From positions 50,113 to 114,112 of the forward strand of contig JAFZSP010000085.1 in NCBI GenBank assembly GCA_017619335.1: a DNA stretch of 64,000 bases, in the 5' to 3' direction. Below the pieces are notes generated by a model. It saw nothing but the letters and a program-made list of their open reading frames with translations. It was not told the origin of the DNA and made no database searches. The translations under genes were made by a program, and so were the position numbers. Source of the DNA: Bacteroidaceae bacterium (GTDB lineage Bacteria; Bacteroidota; Bacteroidia; Bacteroidales; Bacteroidaceae). Positions 17,039 through 26,449 of the stretch are shown in pieces (within the stretch, counting starts at the first letter, position 1; each line of letters starts with the position of its first letter).

Positions 17039-19648
17039 ATGAGAAGAATTGTTTTTCTCTTGCTGTTGGCTCTTCCTTTAGTGGGGAGGGCACAGTTGCA
17101 GGTCTGCTCTTTGCGAGTGGAACACATGGTGAACCCCACAACGGTGGATGTGGCACAGCCAAGGCTTTCTTGGGTGAATGAACCAAAGAATGAGCGGGTT
17201 ATAGGCGAGCGTCAGACGGCTTATCGCATCGTGGTGGCTTCTTCGGCAGAGCGACTGAAGAAGGGTGACTATGATCTCTGGGATAGCGGTCGGGTGCCCT
17301 CCGATGTCAGCGTCCTGGTGCCCTACGGCGGTCGCGCGCTCGTCTCTGGGCAGGACTGTTACTGGAAAGTGCAGACGTGGAACGTTCAGGGCAAGCGTTC
17401 CAAATGGAGTGACGTCGGGCACTGGGGGATGGGACTTCTGAACTCCTCCGACTGGCACGCGCGATGGATTACCGCCCGTCAGGCAGCTGGCGCCCCGCTC
17501 TTCCGTAAGGCCTTTTCTCTGTCGCGCAAGGTGGTGAAAGCCAAAGCTTATGTCACTGCTGGCGGCTACTTTGAACTCTATGTGAATGGCCATCGGGTGG
17601 GGGAGGACTACCTGGTTCCCAACTTCACCAACTACACCACTCGCGACGGCTTGGACAAGGGAGGCATCTCGCTGGATCCCCAATTCACGGCCTATCGTGT
17701 TCTTTATCTCTCCTACGATGTTACTTCTTTGCTGAAAAACGGGCAGAATGTGCTGGGTGCAATACTTGGAGACGGCTTCTACCGCTCCACCAGCTACCAC
17801 GTGGGCGCCTTTGGCGAGCCCTGTCTGCTTTGTCAGTTGGAAGTGACCTACGATGATGGCACGCAGGAGCGCATCTGCACAGATGAGACGTGGCTCACAC
17901 GACCCTCAGCCATCACATTGACAGGTGTTTATGACGGCGAAGTCTATGATGCTCGCCTGGAAACACCACAGTGGGCCGAAGCCGATTGCGATGAGCAAGG
18001 CTGGAAGCCTGTGCAACTTGCAGAGGCACCTGTGGGCCAACTGACAGCCCACACCTCACCCACCGATCGCATCACAGAGGTGCTCCAACCACAGCGTGTG
18101 GAGCCAACGGACAGCGGCTTCGTGGTCACCTTTGAGAAGGAGATTGCCGGCTGGGTTCGTCTGAAGGATTTTCAGGGCGAGGCCGGACAGAAGGTGGAAG
18201 TGAAATACTTCTGCGAGTCACCCTTGGGCATACAAGAATACTATTGTAAAGGCACGCCCACGGGTGAGAGTTATGCGCCCCGCTTCACGTGGTATGTGTT
18301 CTCGAAAGTTTTTGTGCGCGGACTCAACGTCTTGACGGCCAAACAGATTCAAGCCGAGGCCGTGAATACCGACGTTCCCCTGTCTGCCGACTTTCACTGT
18401 AGCCATCCGCTGCTGAATCGCATCAACGCCATCTGGCAGCGCTCACAAATGGACAATATGCATGGTTGCATCGCCAGCGACTGCCCCCATCGTGAGCGTC
18501 TGCCTTATACGGGTGACGGACAGATTGCTGCCGCCATGGTGATGTTGAACTTTGATGCCGCTGCCTTCTATCAGAAATGGCTGCGTGACATGCGTGACGC
18601 ACAGAATCCAGAGAGCGGCTACGTCCCCAATGGTGCCCCTTGGCAGCCCACCTGTGGCGGCGGCGTGGCTTGGGGAGCTGCGATGAATGTCATTCCGTGG
18701 GAATATTATTTGCAGTATGGTGACTTGCAGCAGCTCAGGCAGTGTTACCAACCCATGCGTGACCAAGTGCGGCACATGCTCACGTGGTTGACGCCCAAGG
18801 GCATCATGCATCAGCAGAAACGCCGGCAAGACACAGACGAAGTGGGCTACTGGTACAACTTGGGCGACTGGGTGCCGCCATACGGAATGCCCGCTGATGA
18901 GAAGGTGCACACGTTCTATCTCTGGCTATGCGCCTTGAATACTGCCAAGGCAGCGAAAGTGCTTGGAGATGAAACTGGTTATAAGGAATACTCCGCTGTG
19001 GCGCAGCGCACTTGGGAGGCCTTCCATCGCCAGTTCTATGATGCCGCAAATGCCACCTACGGCGACTTCGGCCCCAATATTCTGGCCCTCTACATGGGTG
19101 TTCCCGAAGAGCGGCGGGCAGCTGTCATTCAGACCTTGCGTAGAGAAATCATGGAAGAACACGGCGGTCACATCAACACAGGCTTTGTCACCACTAAGTT
19201 CTTCTTTGAAACACTCACGGACTGTGGTTTACACGATGTGGCCACCACTGCCATCCTGAAAACCGATTATCCCAGCTATGGGCACTGGATAGCCCAGGGA
19301 GCCACTGTCACCTGGGAGCAATGGGACGGCCAAAATTCCCACAATCATCCTATGTTCGGAGGTGGTCTGACGTGGTTTTCTCGGCGGCTGGCTGGGGTGA
19401 ATGTGACGGAGCAGGGTGCTGGTTACCGCCATTTTGAGGTGCGACCCGTTCCTGCTGTGGGAGTGGATACGGTGTATTATTCACAGCACACGCCCCAGGG
19501 ACTGCTTTCCTCACGTGTCATTAGCCACGAAGGGCAATTGCAGAGCGTAGAAGTGCGTGTGCCTGTGGGCAGTACAGCCACTGTGTTCCTGCCCAACGGT
19601 CAAGTGCAGTTGGAGCAGGGAACACACTGGCTGCGTGCGGGCAAATGA
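17039..19648 (+). CDS. Secreted alpha-L-rhamnosidase, GH78
   Basis: Exported enzyme that removes terminal alpha-L-rhamnose from plant glycans or glycosides, 869 residues. A signal peptide (MRRIVFLLLLALPLVGRAQ) supports the ATG at 17039. Domains in order are an N-terminal Fn3-like domain (SLRVEHMVNPTTVDVAQPRLSW), the Bac_rhamnosid_N lectin-like domain (AKAYVTAGGYFELYVNGHRV), the concanavalin-like domain, the (alpha/alpha)6 catalytic barrel with the hallmark CPHRERLPYTGD and the Glu in TVTWEQWDG, and a C-terminal beta domain. No SusC/D genes or regulator lie nearby, so it is not in a visible polysaccharide utilisation locus. Confidence 0.94.
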   Translation: MRRIVFLLLLALPLVGRAQLQVCSLRVEHMVNPTTVDVAQPRLSWVNEPKNERVIGERQTAYRIVVASSAERLKKGDYDLWDSGRVPSDVSVLVPYGGRALVSGQDCYWKVQTWNVQGKRSKWSDVGHWGMGLLNSSDWHARWITARQAAGAPLFRKAFSLSRKVVKAKAYVTAGGYFELYVNGHRVGEDYLVPNFTNYTTRDGLDKGGISLDPQFTAYRVLYLSYDVTSLLKNGQNVLGAILGDGFYRSTSYHVGAFGEPCLLCQLEVTYDDGTQERICTDETWLTRPSAITLTGVYDGEVYDARLETPQWAEADCDEQGWKPVQLAEAPVGQLTAHTSPTDRITEVLQPQRVEPTDSGFVVTFEKEIAGWVRLKDFQGEAGQKVEVKYFCESPLGIQEYYCKGTPTGESYAPRFTWYVFSKVFVRGLNVLTAKQIQAEAVNTDVPLSADFHCSHPLLNRINAIWQRSQMDNMHGCIASDCPHRERLPYTGDGQIAAAMVMLNFDAAAFYQKWLRDMRDAQNPESGYVPNGAPWQPTCGGGVAWGAAMNVIPWEYYLQYGDLQQLRQCYQPMRDQVRHMLTWLTPKGIMHQQKRRQDTDEVGYWYNLGDWVPPYGMPADEKVHTFYLWLCALNTAKAAKVLGDETGYKEYSAVAQRTWEAFHRQFYDAANATYGDFGPNILALYMGVPEERRAAVIQTLRREIMEEHGGHINTGFVTTKFFFETLTDCGLHDVATTAILKTDYPSYGHWIAQGATVTWEQWDGQNSHNHPMFGGGLTWFSRRLAGVNVTEQGAGYRHFEVRPVPAVGVDTVYYSQHTPQGLLSSRVISHEGQLQSVEVRVPVGSTATVFLPNGQVQLEQGTHWLRAGK

Positions 19649-22237
19649 TTATTTAATAATCACTTTCTTACCGTTGACAATATAGAATCCACGACGAAGG
19701 GGAGTGGTCACGTTGCGTCCCATAAGGTCAAGGGTTGACTGGCGTGATGTTGAAGCGAGTTTCACATCTTTGACAGCTACGGGGATGCTTTCGGGCAGTG
19801 TGATGCTTTCGGCGTTGCTCAAAGCAGAAGTGTTGCCTTCTGCATCAACAGCTTGTACTTGAACGAAGTAGGTGGCTCCTGGAGTGAGATCCTTGAAGGT
19901 ATAGGTGGTCTCTGTAACTTCGGAAATCATGGCAACTGCATTCTTGCGGACCATGTGACGAGTTGTCGATTTCATCCGATGATGGCGAGCAGGGAATTGA
20001 GCCATAGATACTGCTTTTCCTTTCACTTCGTAATCTAAATCTTCCTCCTCAAAGAGAGCATTGATTTCATCCTCGCTAAAGGTGCCATCGAAGGTGATGA
20101 GATAGTCAATGTACGCACGTTTCTTGGCTCCATTTGTGGCCACGCTAACCTTGTATTTGGCGGGAACGTTGGTGAAGCATAACACGCGTGTTTCATATTC
20201 TTCTATGGATAAATCACTGGGTTTCACCTCTATCTGCTGCAATTCCTTGTCCTCTGCATCAAGGAGGCTGACAATGAGCGTTGTGCCATCAGTGGTATAA
20301 GATCCTCTGGTAAGATAGGTGTTGTAGTTGAACCAGTCGTAGGACTCGAGGAAGAGAGTCAAGCTCCCTGTCTTGCCCTCAATAATGGGGGTTGTGATGA
20401 CGCCTGCAGCCTTGGAGGTTCCGAGTTTGGCACCATACAGGCCTTCATAAATCTTCGATCCTGTCCAGCCGGGTTCATACGTGTAATCGTCCAATGAGCC
20501 GCTGATATCTATGGAACCGTCGGTGGTCGCATCGTCGTCTTCGACGAAGAAATAATCGAAGTCCTCATAGAGGTTCATGGCTTCAATGATATCATCAGCT
20601 GCGCTCTCTTGCTCGGTGAGGAAGATGTTGTAGCTGGCGGCAGCATCCACCTTCGACCAAGTGGCAGTGAAACTGGAGGAATTTATGTTCGTGAAAGTAC
20701 TGGAGAGTACAGGAGCGTGAACAATGGGTTTCATGAACGCAAAGCTGATCAGTCCTTCTTCTTCAGTAATTCTTGTGATGGGCTTGTGCATCAGTTTTTC
20801 TCCGTCGGTATTGGCACGGTAGAGTGTAGAAGCGGGCGTAGTCTCGTCGGTGAGGGCCGTATTGTACTTTGTTCCAGGCCATAGGTCGCCAGAAAACTCT
20901 TTTATGCCCTCTATGAACTTGCCGTCGGCAGGAATAAGGGTCATTCGTTGGTGGGATGCATCGTTATTGACAGTATTCTCATTCCATGCTTGTTGATCAT
21001 AATCCACGTGCAGCACCATCAAGCCGTGCCCGTATGCCTCTGAGTCCCAACCCACAAGCTGGTGATTGGCCAGCAGATAATATTCATCTTTGGAATTATC
21101 ATTATAAATAATGTATGCTTCGGCATTTTCCTCAATATTCTTCATTCCTTCGACGATGGTTTCTGCATTGAGTTCCACAGGGGTGAGCCAACCGCAGAAA
21201 TAACGTTCGTAGGCTGTGTAACCAGCAGGACAGAAGCCGTCTCCGTTATAACATCCAGCGTCCAAGAGACTCCAGACAGACATACCTGTAGCTCTGTAAT
21301 TCGTGTCGTATAAGTCTGGCAGTCCGAGGCAATGGCTGTACTCATGACACATGGTTCCCACACCGTCAATCTTCTTTCCCGATGTACCGTAAAGCTCTGA
21401 GCCGCAAGCGTATGTGTCTATTGTCACTCCGTCCAGCGTCAAGGCTTCGCCGTAGTTGTCCGGATCGCTGAGAGTCCACTGATGGGGCCAGATGGTAGTG
21501 GAGGAAGCACCGCTGGCCTGGCTGTAGCCCGCGTAAACGATGTAAACGTTTTCCACTACACCGTCGCCGTCCCAGTCGTAGTCGGCAAAGTTCACTTGAT
21601 CATCTACCTGCAAGCAAGCCTCAACCACCATCTCTCCCGGGTGGCTATCAAAACCTTCGCCACCATTATCCTTGCCGTAGTATTCCATTTTCTGGGAGAG
21701 GGTGACTGGTCCCATTACATCGAATACCACATCAAACTGTCCGTAGCTTTGGTCGCGGAAGTACTCACGAATGCTGCCGTAGTTGTCGTCGTAGGGGTCG
21801 CCAATAGCATTGAGCTCCTGATTGAAAATGGCGTTAGACTGTTCGCCATATACCATTTTCTTATCCTTGAAATCCACAAGGATGAGCAGACCGCGCTTGG
21901 TGGTCACTTCACCAAGGCGATAGGGAGCCCGAACGGCTCGCATAGCCTTCTGGACACGATCACGAAGCTGTAATCTGCTGTGATTTCTGCGGGCAAGGGC
22001 TGCTTGATGCAGTGCTTGCACATCACGGGTGTCGGCCACCCAGTCGCCTTGTTCATTCTGGCGCACGGGTTTACCGTCGGTGGTTACATAATAGTGGAAG
22101 GTCTCGTCGCCACGCAGCTGCACGGCTAATTCCGTACCATCGCTTTGACGAACGATTTGTGTCACACGCTTGGCCGGAATAGCAGACACCATCTGCGTGA
22201 TGGCCAAAATAATGAATAAAGTAGAAAACCTTTTCAT
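19649..22237 (-). CDS. Secreted M6-family metalloprotease with sorting tail
   Basis: Exported zinc protease of the immune inhibitor A type, 862 residues. It has a signal peptide (MKRFSTLFIILAITQMVSA), a propeptide region, and the active site HEYSHCLGLPD (HExxH plus downstream Asp). After the catalytic domain come a jelly-roll-like region and a fibronectin III-like domain (PVLSSTFTNINSSSFTATW, resumed after an insertion at TYTFKDLTPGATYFVQVQAV). The last 30 residues (DLMGRNVTTPLRRGFYIV and NGKKVIIK) look like a Bacteroidales secretion/sorting tail. Its stop codon directly abuts the rhamnosidase stop on the opposite strand. CotH lies 13 bp upstream on the same strand. Confidence 0.92.
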   Translation of the reverse strand: MKRFSTLFIILAITQMVSAIPAKRVTQIVRQSDGTELAVQLRGDETFHYYVTTDGKPVRQNEQGDWVADTRDVQALHQAALARRNHSRLQLRDRVQKAMRAVRAPYRLGEVTTKRGLLILVDFKDKKMVYGEQSNAIFNQELNAIGDPYDDNYGSIREYFRDQSYGQFDVVFDVMGPVTLSQKMEYYGKDNGGEGFDSHPGEMVVEACLQVDDQVNFADYDWDGDGVVENVYIVYAGYSQASGASSTTIWPHQWTLSDPDNYGEALTLDGVTIDTYACGSELYGTSGKKIDGVGTMCHEYSHCLGLPDLYDTNYRATGMSVWSLLDAGCYNGDGFCPAGYTAYERYFCGWLTPVELNAETIVEGMKNIEENAEAYIIYNDNSKDEYYLLANHQLVGWDSEAYGHGLMVLHVDYDQQAWNENTVNNDASHQRMTLIPADGKFIEGIKEFSGDLWPGTKYNTALTDETTPASTLYRANTDGEKLMHKPITRITEEEGLISFAFMKPIVHAPVLSSTFTNINSSSFTATWSKVDAAASYNIFLTEQESAADDIIEAMNLYEDFDYFFVEDDDATTDGSIDISGSLDDYTYEPGWTGSKIYEGLYGAKLGTSKAAGVITTPIIEGKTGSLTLFLESYDWFNYNTYLTRGSYTTDGTTLIVSLLDAEDKELQQIEVKPSDLSIEEYETRVLCFTNVPAKYKVSVATNGAKKRAYIDYLITFDGTFSEDEINALFEEEDLDYEVKGKAVSMAQFPARHHRMKSTTRHMVRKNAVAMISEVTETTYTFKDLTPGATYFVQVQAVDAEGNTSALSNAESITLPESIPVAVKDVKLASTSRQSTLDLMGRNVTTPLRRGFYIVNGKKVIIK

Positions 22238-22250
22238 AGATTCTTGAACA

Positions 22251-23693
22251 TTATTTGATTAATAATTTTTTACTGTTTTGCACCCTTATGGTGAATTGTC
22301 CGGGACTTGAAGGCCGTCCCAGTAGGTCAAAGGTGGTGGCAGACGGCGAGTCGGATGGAGTGGAAGGGGCTGTGATGCCATCGGTGACGCCGAAGAACGC
22401 ATCCATCTCTTGGAAGCGTGCTTCATACCACACCATAATGGATTGGATTTCCTTGGTGAGGTCTTTGACATAACAGGGGCGTTCCTTCTGTGTCTCAAAA
22501 TAATCGACCATCCGTTGCCAGGCGCCACTGTTGATGAAGAGGTCTCGATAGGCTTCGAGCTTTGCTTTAACGTTTTTCGGAGAAAAGGCTCGTGTTCTGG
22601 TTTTTAACCAACGCTCTTTTAAGACAGATCCATACTCTGCATCATCGTGCAAGGAGGAGAATGGATAGGGCGAGTTCTTGGGAATATCGCGCACTGGCCA
22701 GTCGGTGTAGTTGCCGCCGTAGTATTCTCCGTTGTAGGCTCCTCCGAGGCTTGTGTCCAAGTCCCAGGGCGTGACGACGATGCGTCTGCGGTCGGACTCT
22801 GTGGGGTCGGAATCATTGATGTCTTTATTGATGTTCCGTATGGAGAAGAAGCGGTTCTTTTTTCCCCAGTTGTCTGCAATGCCCAATGCCATCACGTGCA
22901 GCTGATAGTCTGCCAGGTTCTCTAAATAGAAATACTTCTTGACATATTCGGTGGAGGTGCCTTGGAGGATGGCATCCTGCAGGGGCTGCCAAGCCACTCT
23001 GCCGGCGTATTCTTCGGGGTATTTCAGTTCCCATGCATCATGCCATTCCACCACGCAGGTGACAGAGTCGTCGGAGTAGGCTGGTTCGTTCTGGTTCAGC
23101 ATATTCATGGTGCCGCTCTTGTAGAGGACGCCACGGATCAGCATCGTTCCGTCTTCCTGTTCCTTGACTTTCTTCAGGTTCAGCAGTTTGCGGTTGATGC
23201 GGTCGCTGAGGCAGTAGATGCCATAATATTGGTCGTTGATATACAGCTCAATGAAACGTCCTTCTGTGCCGTTGCGGCCATTGAAGTCGGTTTCGTAGGG
23301 CAGTCGGGCGTACTCGTTCCAGATGTCAAATGCCACTCGGTTCCTCATGCAGATGCGGTCAATGGCCATCGCGTCCAGAATCCAGCTGGAGCAGGAACGC
23401 ATTCCTAAGAGCGCAGAGTCCTGTTCCTCGCTGTAGTCTGCGGTTCGCAGTTTCATATTCAGCGAGGGTTTCATCAGGTATTCCTGTGCTGTGGCTCCTC
23501 GCGTCCTGAACTTCGCCGGCATTTCAATGACCTTTCCATCAGTATCCGTCAGCTGCATCTTGCCGTTGACGTATGACATATCTCTCACGATTTCGCCGTC
23601 AAACTTGACACGCAAGACAGGCAGTCCTGCGGCTTGGGCCATGGTGACAGAGATGCAGGCTGTGAGGAATAGTATGAGAAGCTGTTTCTTCAT
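22251..23693 (-). CDS. Secreted CotH-kinase-like protein with sorting tail
   Basis: CotH-family protein, 480 residues, with a signal peptide (MKKQLLILFLTACISVTMAQA). CotH proteins have an atypical protein-kinase fold. The segments recognised are RTRGATAQEYLMKPSLNMKL, the long EGRFIELYINDQYYGIYCL and the late Asp-containing TPWDLDTSLGG. In Bacteroidales they are secreted and of unknown substrate. The C-terminus (DLLGRPSSPGQFTIRV, then QNSKKLLIK) resembles that of the neighbouring M6 protease, so both may leave the cell by the same route. The pair is probably co-transcribed. Confidence 0.87.
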   Translation of the reverse strand: MKKQLLILFLTACISVTMAQAAGLPVLRVKFDGEIVRDMSYVNGKMQLTDTDGKVIEMPAKFRTRGATAQEYLMKPSLNMKLRTADYSEEQDSALLGMRSCSSWILDAMAIDRICMRNRVAFDIWNEYARLPYETDFNGRNGTEGRFIELYINDQYYGIYCLSDRINRKLLNLKKVKEQEDGTMLIRGVLYKSGTMNMLNQNEPAYSDDSVTCVVEWHDAWELKYPEEYAGRVAWQPLQDAILQGTSTEYVKKYFYLENLADYQLHVMALGIADNWGKKNRFFSIRNINKDINDSDPTESDRRRIVVTPWDLDTSLGGAYNGEYYGGNYTDWPVRDIPKNSPYPFSSLHDDAEYGSVLKERWLKTRTRAFSPKNVKAKLEAYRDLFINSGAWQRMVDYFETQKERPCYVKDLTKEIQSIMVWYEARFQEMDAFFGVTDGITAPSTPSDSPSATTFDLLGRPSSPGQFTIRVQNSKKLLIK

Positions 23694-23704
23694 CTTAACG
23701 TGGG

Positions 23705-24334
23705 TTACTGGGCTGCTTCCATGGGGAAGAGGCCATAGAGTTTGGCGTCTATCATGTCTGTGATGGTGGAGAAATCCTGCGGGTTGCTCTCAAACTTGCA
23801 GTTGTCACCATCCACGATGATTAGGTTTCCCTTGTATCCGGCAATCCATTCTTCATAGCGGGCGCCGAGTCCCTGGAGGTAGTCGATGCGGATGCTTTGC
23901 TCATACTCTCGGCCTCGTTTCTGGATCTGGTTGATGAGGTTGGGGATGGTTGAACGGATGTAAATCATCAGGTCGGGGAGTTTCACCAGCGACATCATCA
24001 AGTCGAAGAGGTCGCTGTAATTCTCGAAGTCGCGGTCACTCATGTAACCTTGTGCATGCAAGTTGGGAGCAAAGATGCGGGCATCCTCGAAGATGGTGCG
24101 GTCTTGGATGATAGTTTCCTGAGACTTAGATATTTCCACGACATCCTTAAAGCGTTTATTTAAGAAATAGACTTGGAGATTAAAGGACCATCGAGCCATA
24201 TCGTGGTAGAAGTCATCCAGATAAGGATTGAACTCCACGGACTCGAAATTGGGCTTCCAACCGTAGTGGTGAGCCAACATTTTGGTGAGGGTGGTCTTGC
24301 CCGAACCAATATTTCCTGCGATAGCTATATGCAT
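23705..24334 (-). CDS. Deoxynucleoside kinase (copy 1)
   Basis: Cytoplasmic dNK-family kinase of 209 residues that phosphorylates salvaged deoxynucleosides. Walker A is GNIGSGKTTLTKML. The substrate Glu/Arg region is QDRTIFEDARIF, the LID arginines are in QKRGREYEQSIRIDYL. It is paralogous along its entire length to the next gene upstream (for example MHIAIAGNIGSGKTTLT is identical). Bacteroidales often carry such a pair, by analogy to the heterodimeric dGK/dAK of lactobacilli. It ends 11 bp before the CotH start. Confidence 0.92.
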   Translation of the reverse strand: MHIAIAGNIGSGKTTLTKMLAHHYGWKPNFESVEFNPYLDDFYHDMARWSFNLQVYFLNKRFKDVVEISKSQETIIQDRTIFEDARIFAPNLHAQGYMSDRDFENYSDLFDLMMSLVKLPDLMIYIRSTIPNLINQIQKRGREYEQSIRIDYLQGLGARYEEWIAGYKGNLIIVDGDNCKFESNPQDFSTITDMIDAKLYGLFPMEAAQ

Positions 24335-24340
24335 TGTTGA

Positions 24341-24361
24341 TGTAAAATGTAAAATGTAAAA
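24341..24361 (-). repeat. Heptamer-periodic leader of dNK copy 1
   Basis: TGTAAAA three times on the plus strand, i.e. CATTTTA three times on the coding strand, ending 6 bases before the ATG. The spacer between the two kinase genes is only 38 bp and holds little else. Confidence 0.8.
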
Positions 24362-24372
24362 TGGAGGGTTGG

Positions 24373-24993
24373 TTATTCTGGGAAAAGGCCGAAGAGGGTG
24401 GCGTCAATTTTGTCGATGATGGTTGCGAAGTCCTCTGTTCGGTGCTGGTAATCCATATTATCCACTTCGATGGTGAGGACGCGGCCTTTGTATTTCTTGA
24501 AGATGAAATCCTCATAGAGGGCATTGAGATTGCGGAGGTAGTCGATGGGCATGGATTGCTCATAGTCTCGCCCACGTTTCTGTATGTTCTGCACCAGATG
24601 AGGGACGGATGCGCGCAAATAGATCATCAGGTCAGGATAGCGGACGATTTCGGTCATTTGTTCAAAGAGCTCCATGTAGGTCTCAAAGTCGCGGTCCGAG
24701 AGGTTCCCCATGGCTTTGTTGTTGGCCGTGAAGACGTACACTCCCTCATAGATGGAGCGGTCCTGAATGATGGTTTTCTGTGTCTTCTCCAGTTCCAGGA
24801 GGTCTCTGAAGCGCTGCTTGAGGAAATAGATTTCCAGGTTGAAGGACCAGCGCGCGATATCTTTGTAATAGTCCTCCAGATAAGGATTGACATCTACAGG
24901 CTCGAAATGTGCCTCCCAGCCATAGTGCTGGGCCAGCATATTCGTGAGGGTGGTCTTGCCTGAGCCAATATTTCCTGCGATGGCGATGTGCAT
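24373..24993 (-). CDS. Deoxynucleoside kinase (copy 2)
   Basis: Second dNK-family kinase, 206 residues, paralogous to the downstream copy. Walker A is GNIGSGKTTLTNML, the catalytic region QDRSIYEGVYVF, the LID QKRGRDYEQSMPIDYL. The residues around the base-binding pocket differ from copy 1 (DRSIYEGVYVFTAN against DRTIFEDARIFAPN). This is what would be expected of two enzymes with different base preference acting together. Specificity cannot be assigned from sequence alone. Confidence 0.92.
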   Translation of the reverse strand: MHIAIAGNIGSGKTTLTNMLAQHYGWEAHFEPVDVNPYLEDYYKDIARWSFNLEIYFLKQRFRDLLELEKTQKTIIQDRSIYEGVYVFTANNKAMGNLSDRDFETYMELFEQMTEIVRYPDLMIYLRASVPHLVQNIQKRGRDYEQSMPIDYLRNLNALYEDFIFKKYKGRVLTIEVDNMDYQHRTEDFATIIDKIDATLFGLFPE

Positions 24994-24994
24994 T

Positions 24995-25041
24995 GTTTAG
25001 TTTAAAGTTTAAAGCTTAAGGTTTAATGATTAAGGTTTAAT
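24995..25041 (-). repeat. Heptamer-periodic leader of dNK copy 2
   Basis: On the plus strand: GTTTA, GTTTAAA, GTTTAAA, GCTTAAG, GTTTAAT, GATTAAG, GTTTAAT. The array fills the spacer to the GH25 gene and reaches into its last codon region; on the coding strand it ends 1 base before the kinase ATG. Confidence 0.8.
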
Positions 25042-25876
25042 GAAGAAGTATATCTTTGAGGCTGTAATTGTCTATGAAACAGCTGCGATCCACGTTTCCC
25101 TTGATGCCCGGGAGACGTCCGCTGGCGGAGTACTGCCACATCACGAAGGCGGCGTCGTCACGCAATTCAGGCACTTCTTCTGCATAGCGGGCAATCATGT
25201 ATTTATAGTGGGTGAACGGACCGGAGAGGTGCTTGTTGTAGAAGTCGCGTGAGGTATAGAGAATGGGTTTGACGCCATAATGTTTCTCCACCATTTTCAG
25301 GAAGTTGCGCAGCTTGGACTGGAAGTTGGGGAGCGGCTCTCGTCCGCGGACTTCTATATCGATGATCGGAATGAGATCCTGATGCTTCAGGCTCACCACG
25401 GAGACCATATTCTGGAACTGCAGCTGTGGGCTGACGTTGGGGCGGTAGAAGTGGTAACAGCCCACTTTCAGTCCCGCCTTGCGAGCCCCCTGAATGTTGG
25501 CACGGTAGGTGTTGTCCACGAGTTGTGAGCCCTCGGTGGCTTTCACATACACGTAGGATATTTCCCCACTGCGTGCCACTGTTCTCCAGTCAATACTGCC
25601 TTGATAATGAGAGACGTCTATGCCTTGGATGGTTTGGTTGACCATGTGATGGCGCACTTCTGCCGGCAGCTCTAAGAGGTCTGGTGTCAGCGGCGCTTGC
25701 GGTTCCAGCGGGAACACGACGGGATCCGGGACGGGCAGGCTCTCGTCAATCATCACCTCAGCCTCTGCTTTCCGCTTGCGTTTGTCTGGTTTCTTGCGAC
25801 TGGCAGCAGCGGCTTGCACACAGCAGAGTGAGAGAGCCGCCAACAGCAGGAGTAAGACGTTCGTTCTCCCCCTCAT
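25037..25876 (-). CDS. Glycoside hydrolase family 25 (lysozyme-like)
   Basis: Exported muramidase-type enzyme, 279 residues, cleaving MurNAc-GlcNAc bonds of peptidoglycan. A signal peptide (NVLLLLLAALSLCCVQAAAA) is followed by a basic/proline-rich linker and, from about residue 84, the GH25 barrel: GIDVSHYQGSIDW with the first catalytic acid, YVYVKATEG, and IPIIDIEVRG carrying the Asp/Glu pair, then VMWQYSASGRLPGIKGNVD. Its ATG overlaps the cytidine deaminase stop by 4 bases (ATGA), so they form a coupled pair. Confidence 0.92.
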   Translation of the reverse strand: MRGRTNVLLLLLAALSLCCVQAAAASRKKPDKRKRKAEAEVMIDESLPVPDPVVFPLEPQAPLTPDLLELPAEVRHHMVNQTIQGIDVSHYQGSIDWRTVARSGEISYVYVKATEGSQLVDNTYRANIQGARKAGLKVGCYHFYRPNVSPQLQFQNMVSVVSLKHQDLIPIIDIEVRGREPLPNFQSKLRNFLKMVEKHYGVKPILYTSRDFYNKHLSGPFTHYKYMIARYAEEVPELRDDAAFVMWQYSASGRLPGIKGNVDRSCFIDNYSLKDILLH

Positions 25877-26352
25877 GCCAGTTCGGAACCGTCAAAATCC
25901 AACGGAAGCAGCGCTTTCATGCTGTCGATGGCATATACGCCCTCTGCGCCATACAGCAGCACCCGGATGGGCTGGCCATAGCGCGTTTCGGCTTCTAACA
26001 GCGCCTGCCTGCACATGCCGCAGGGCGACACCGGCTTGGCTGTGAAAGCGCCGTCGGTGAAGGCGGCGATGGCGATGGCCACGGGTGGCACCTCGGGGGC
26101 ACTGGCCTGAGCGGCGAAGAAGGCGGTGCGTTCTGCACACAGTCCCACAGGGAAGGAGGCGTTCTCCTGATTGCTGCCGGGGAAGATCTGTCCGTCTGCC
26201 AGACGGAGGGCAGCACCCACTGCAAAGTGGGAGTAGGGCGAGTAACTGTGGGCAGTCATAGCTTTGGCCATTTCCACCAGCTTGAAGTCTTCTTCTGCCA
26301 GCTCTTCAGGCGCAAAAAACTGGACTTTGGTGCAAATATTGAACTCTTTCAT
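25873..26352 (-). CDS. cdd: Cytidine deaminase
   Basis: Zinc enzyme converting cytidine and deoxycytidine to uridine forms in pyrimidine salvage, 159 residues. The zinc and catalytic residues are CAERTA (Cys-Ala-Glu) and PCGMC. The substrate region is SYSPYSHFAVGAAL and GSNQENASFPVGLCAER. The start at 26352 is chosen because the promoter box lies 25 bp upstream. It heads a unit running cdd-GH25 and perhaps on through the deoxynucleoside kinases, which would put nucleoside salvage enzymes together. Confidence 0.95.
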   Translation of the reverse strand: MKEFNICTKVQFFAPEELAEEDFKLVEMAKAMTAHSYSPYSHFAVGAALRLADGQIFPGSNQENASFPVGLCAERTAFFAAQASAPEVPPVAIAIAAFTDGAFTAKPVSPCGMCRQALLEAETRYGQPIRVLLYGAEGVYAIDSMKALLPLDFDGSELA

Positions 26353-26376
26353 GCTTGTTTTTGCAGTTTGATGGCA

Positions 26377-26384
26377 CAAATATA
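26377..26384 (-). promoter_or_regulatory. Promoter -7 box for cdd
   Basis: TATATTTG on the minus strand, 24 bp before the ATG. It is divergent from the box at 26417-26424. Confidence 0.7.
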
Positions 26385-26416
26385 CGTAGTTTTTTCCGTA
26401 TTTAAGAAAAAAGCGC

Positions 26417-26424
26417 TAACTTTG
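26417..26424 (+). promoter_or_regulatory. Promoter -7 box for the glucosaminidase gene
   Basis: TAACTTTG 25 bp before the ATG at 26450, which supports that start over an upstream TTG. Confidence 0.7.
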
Positions 26425-26449
26425 TGCAGATTTTTAAGGAAAATTGCTC

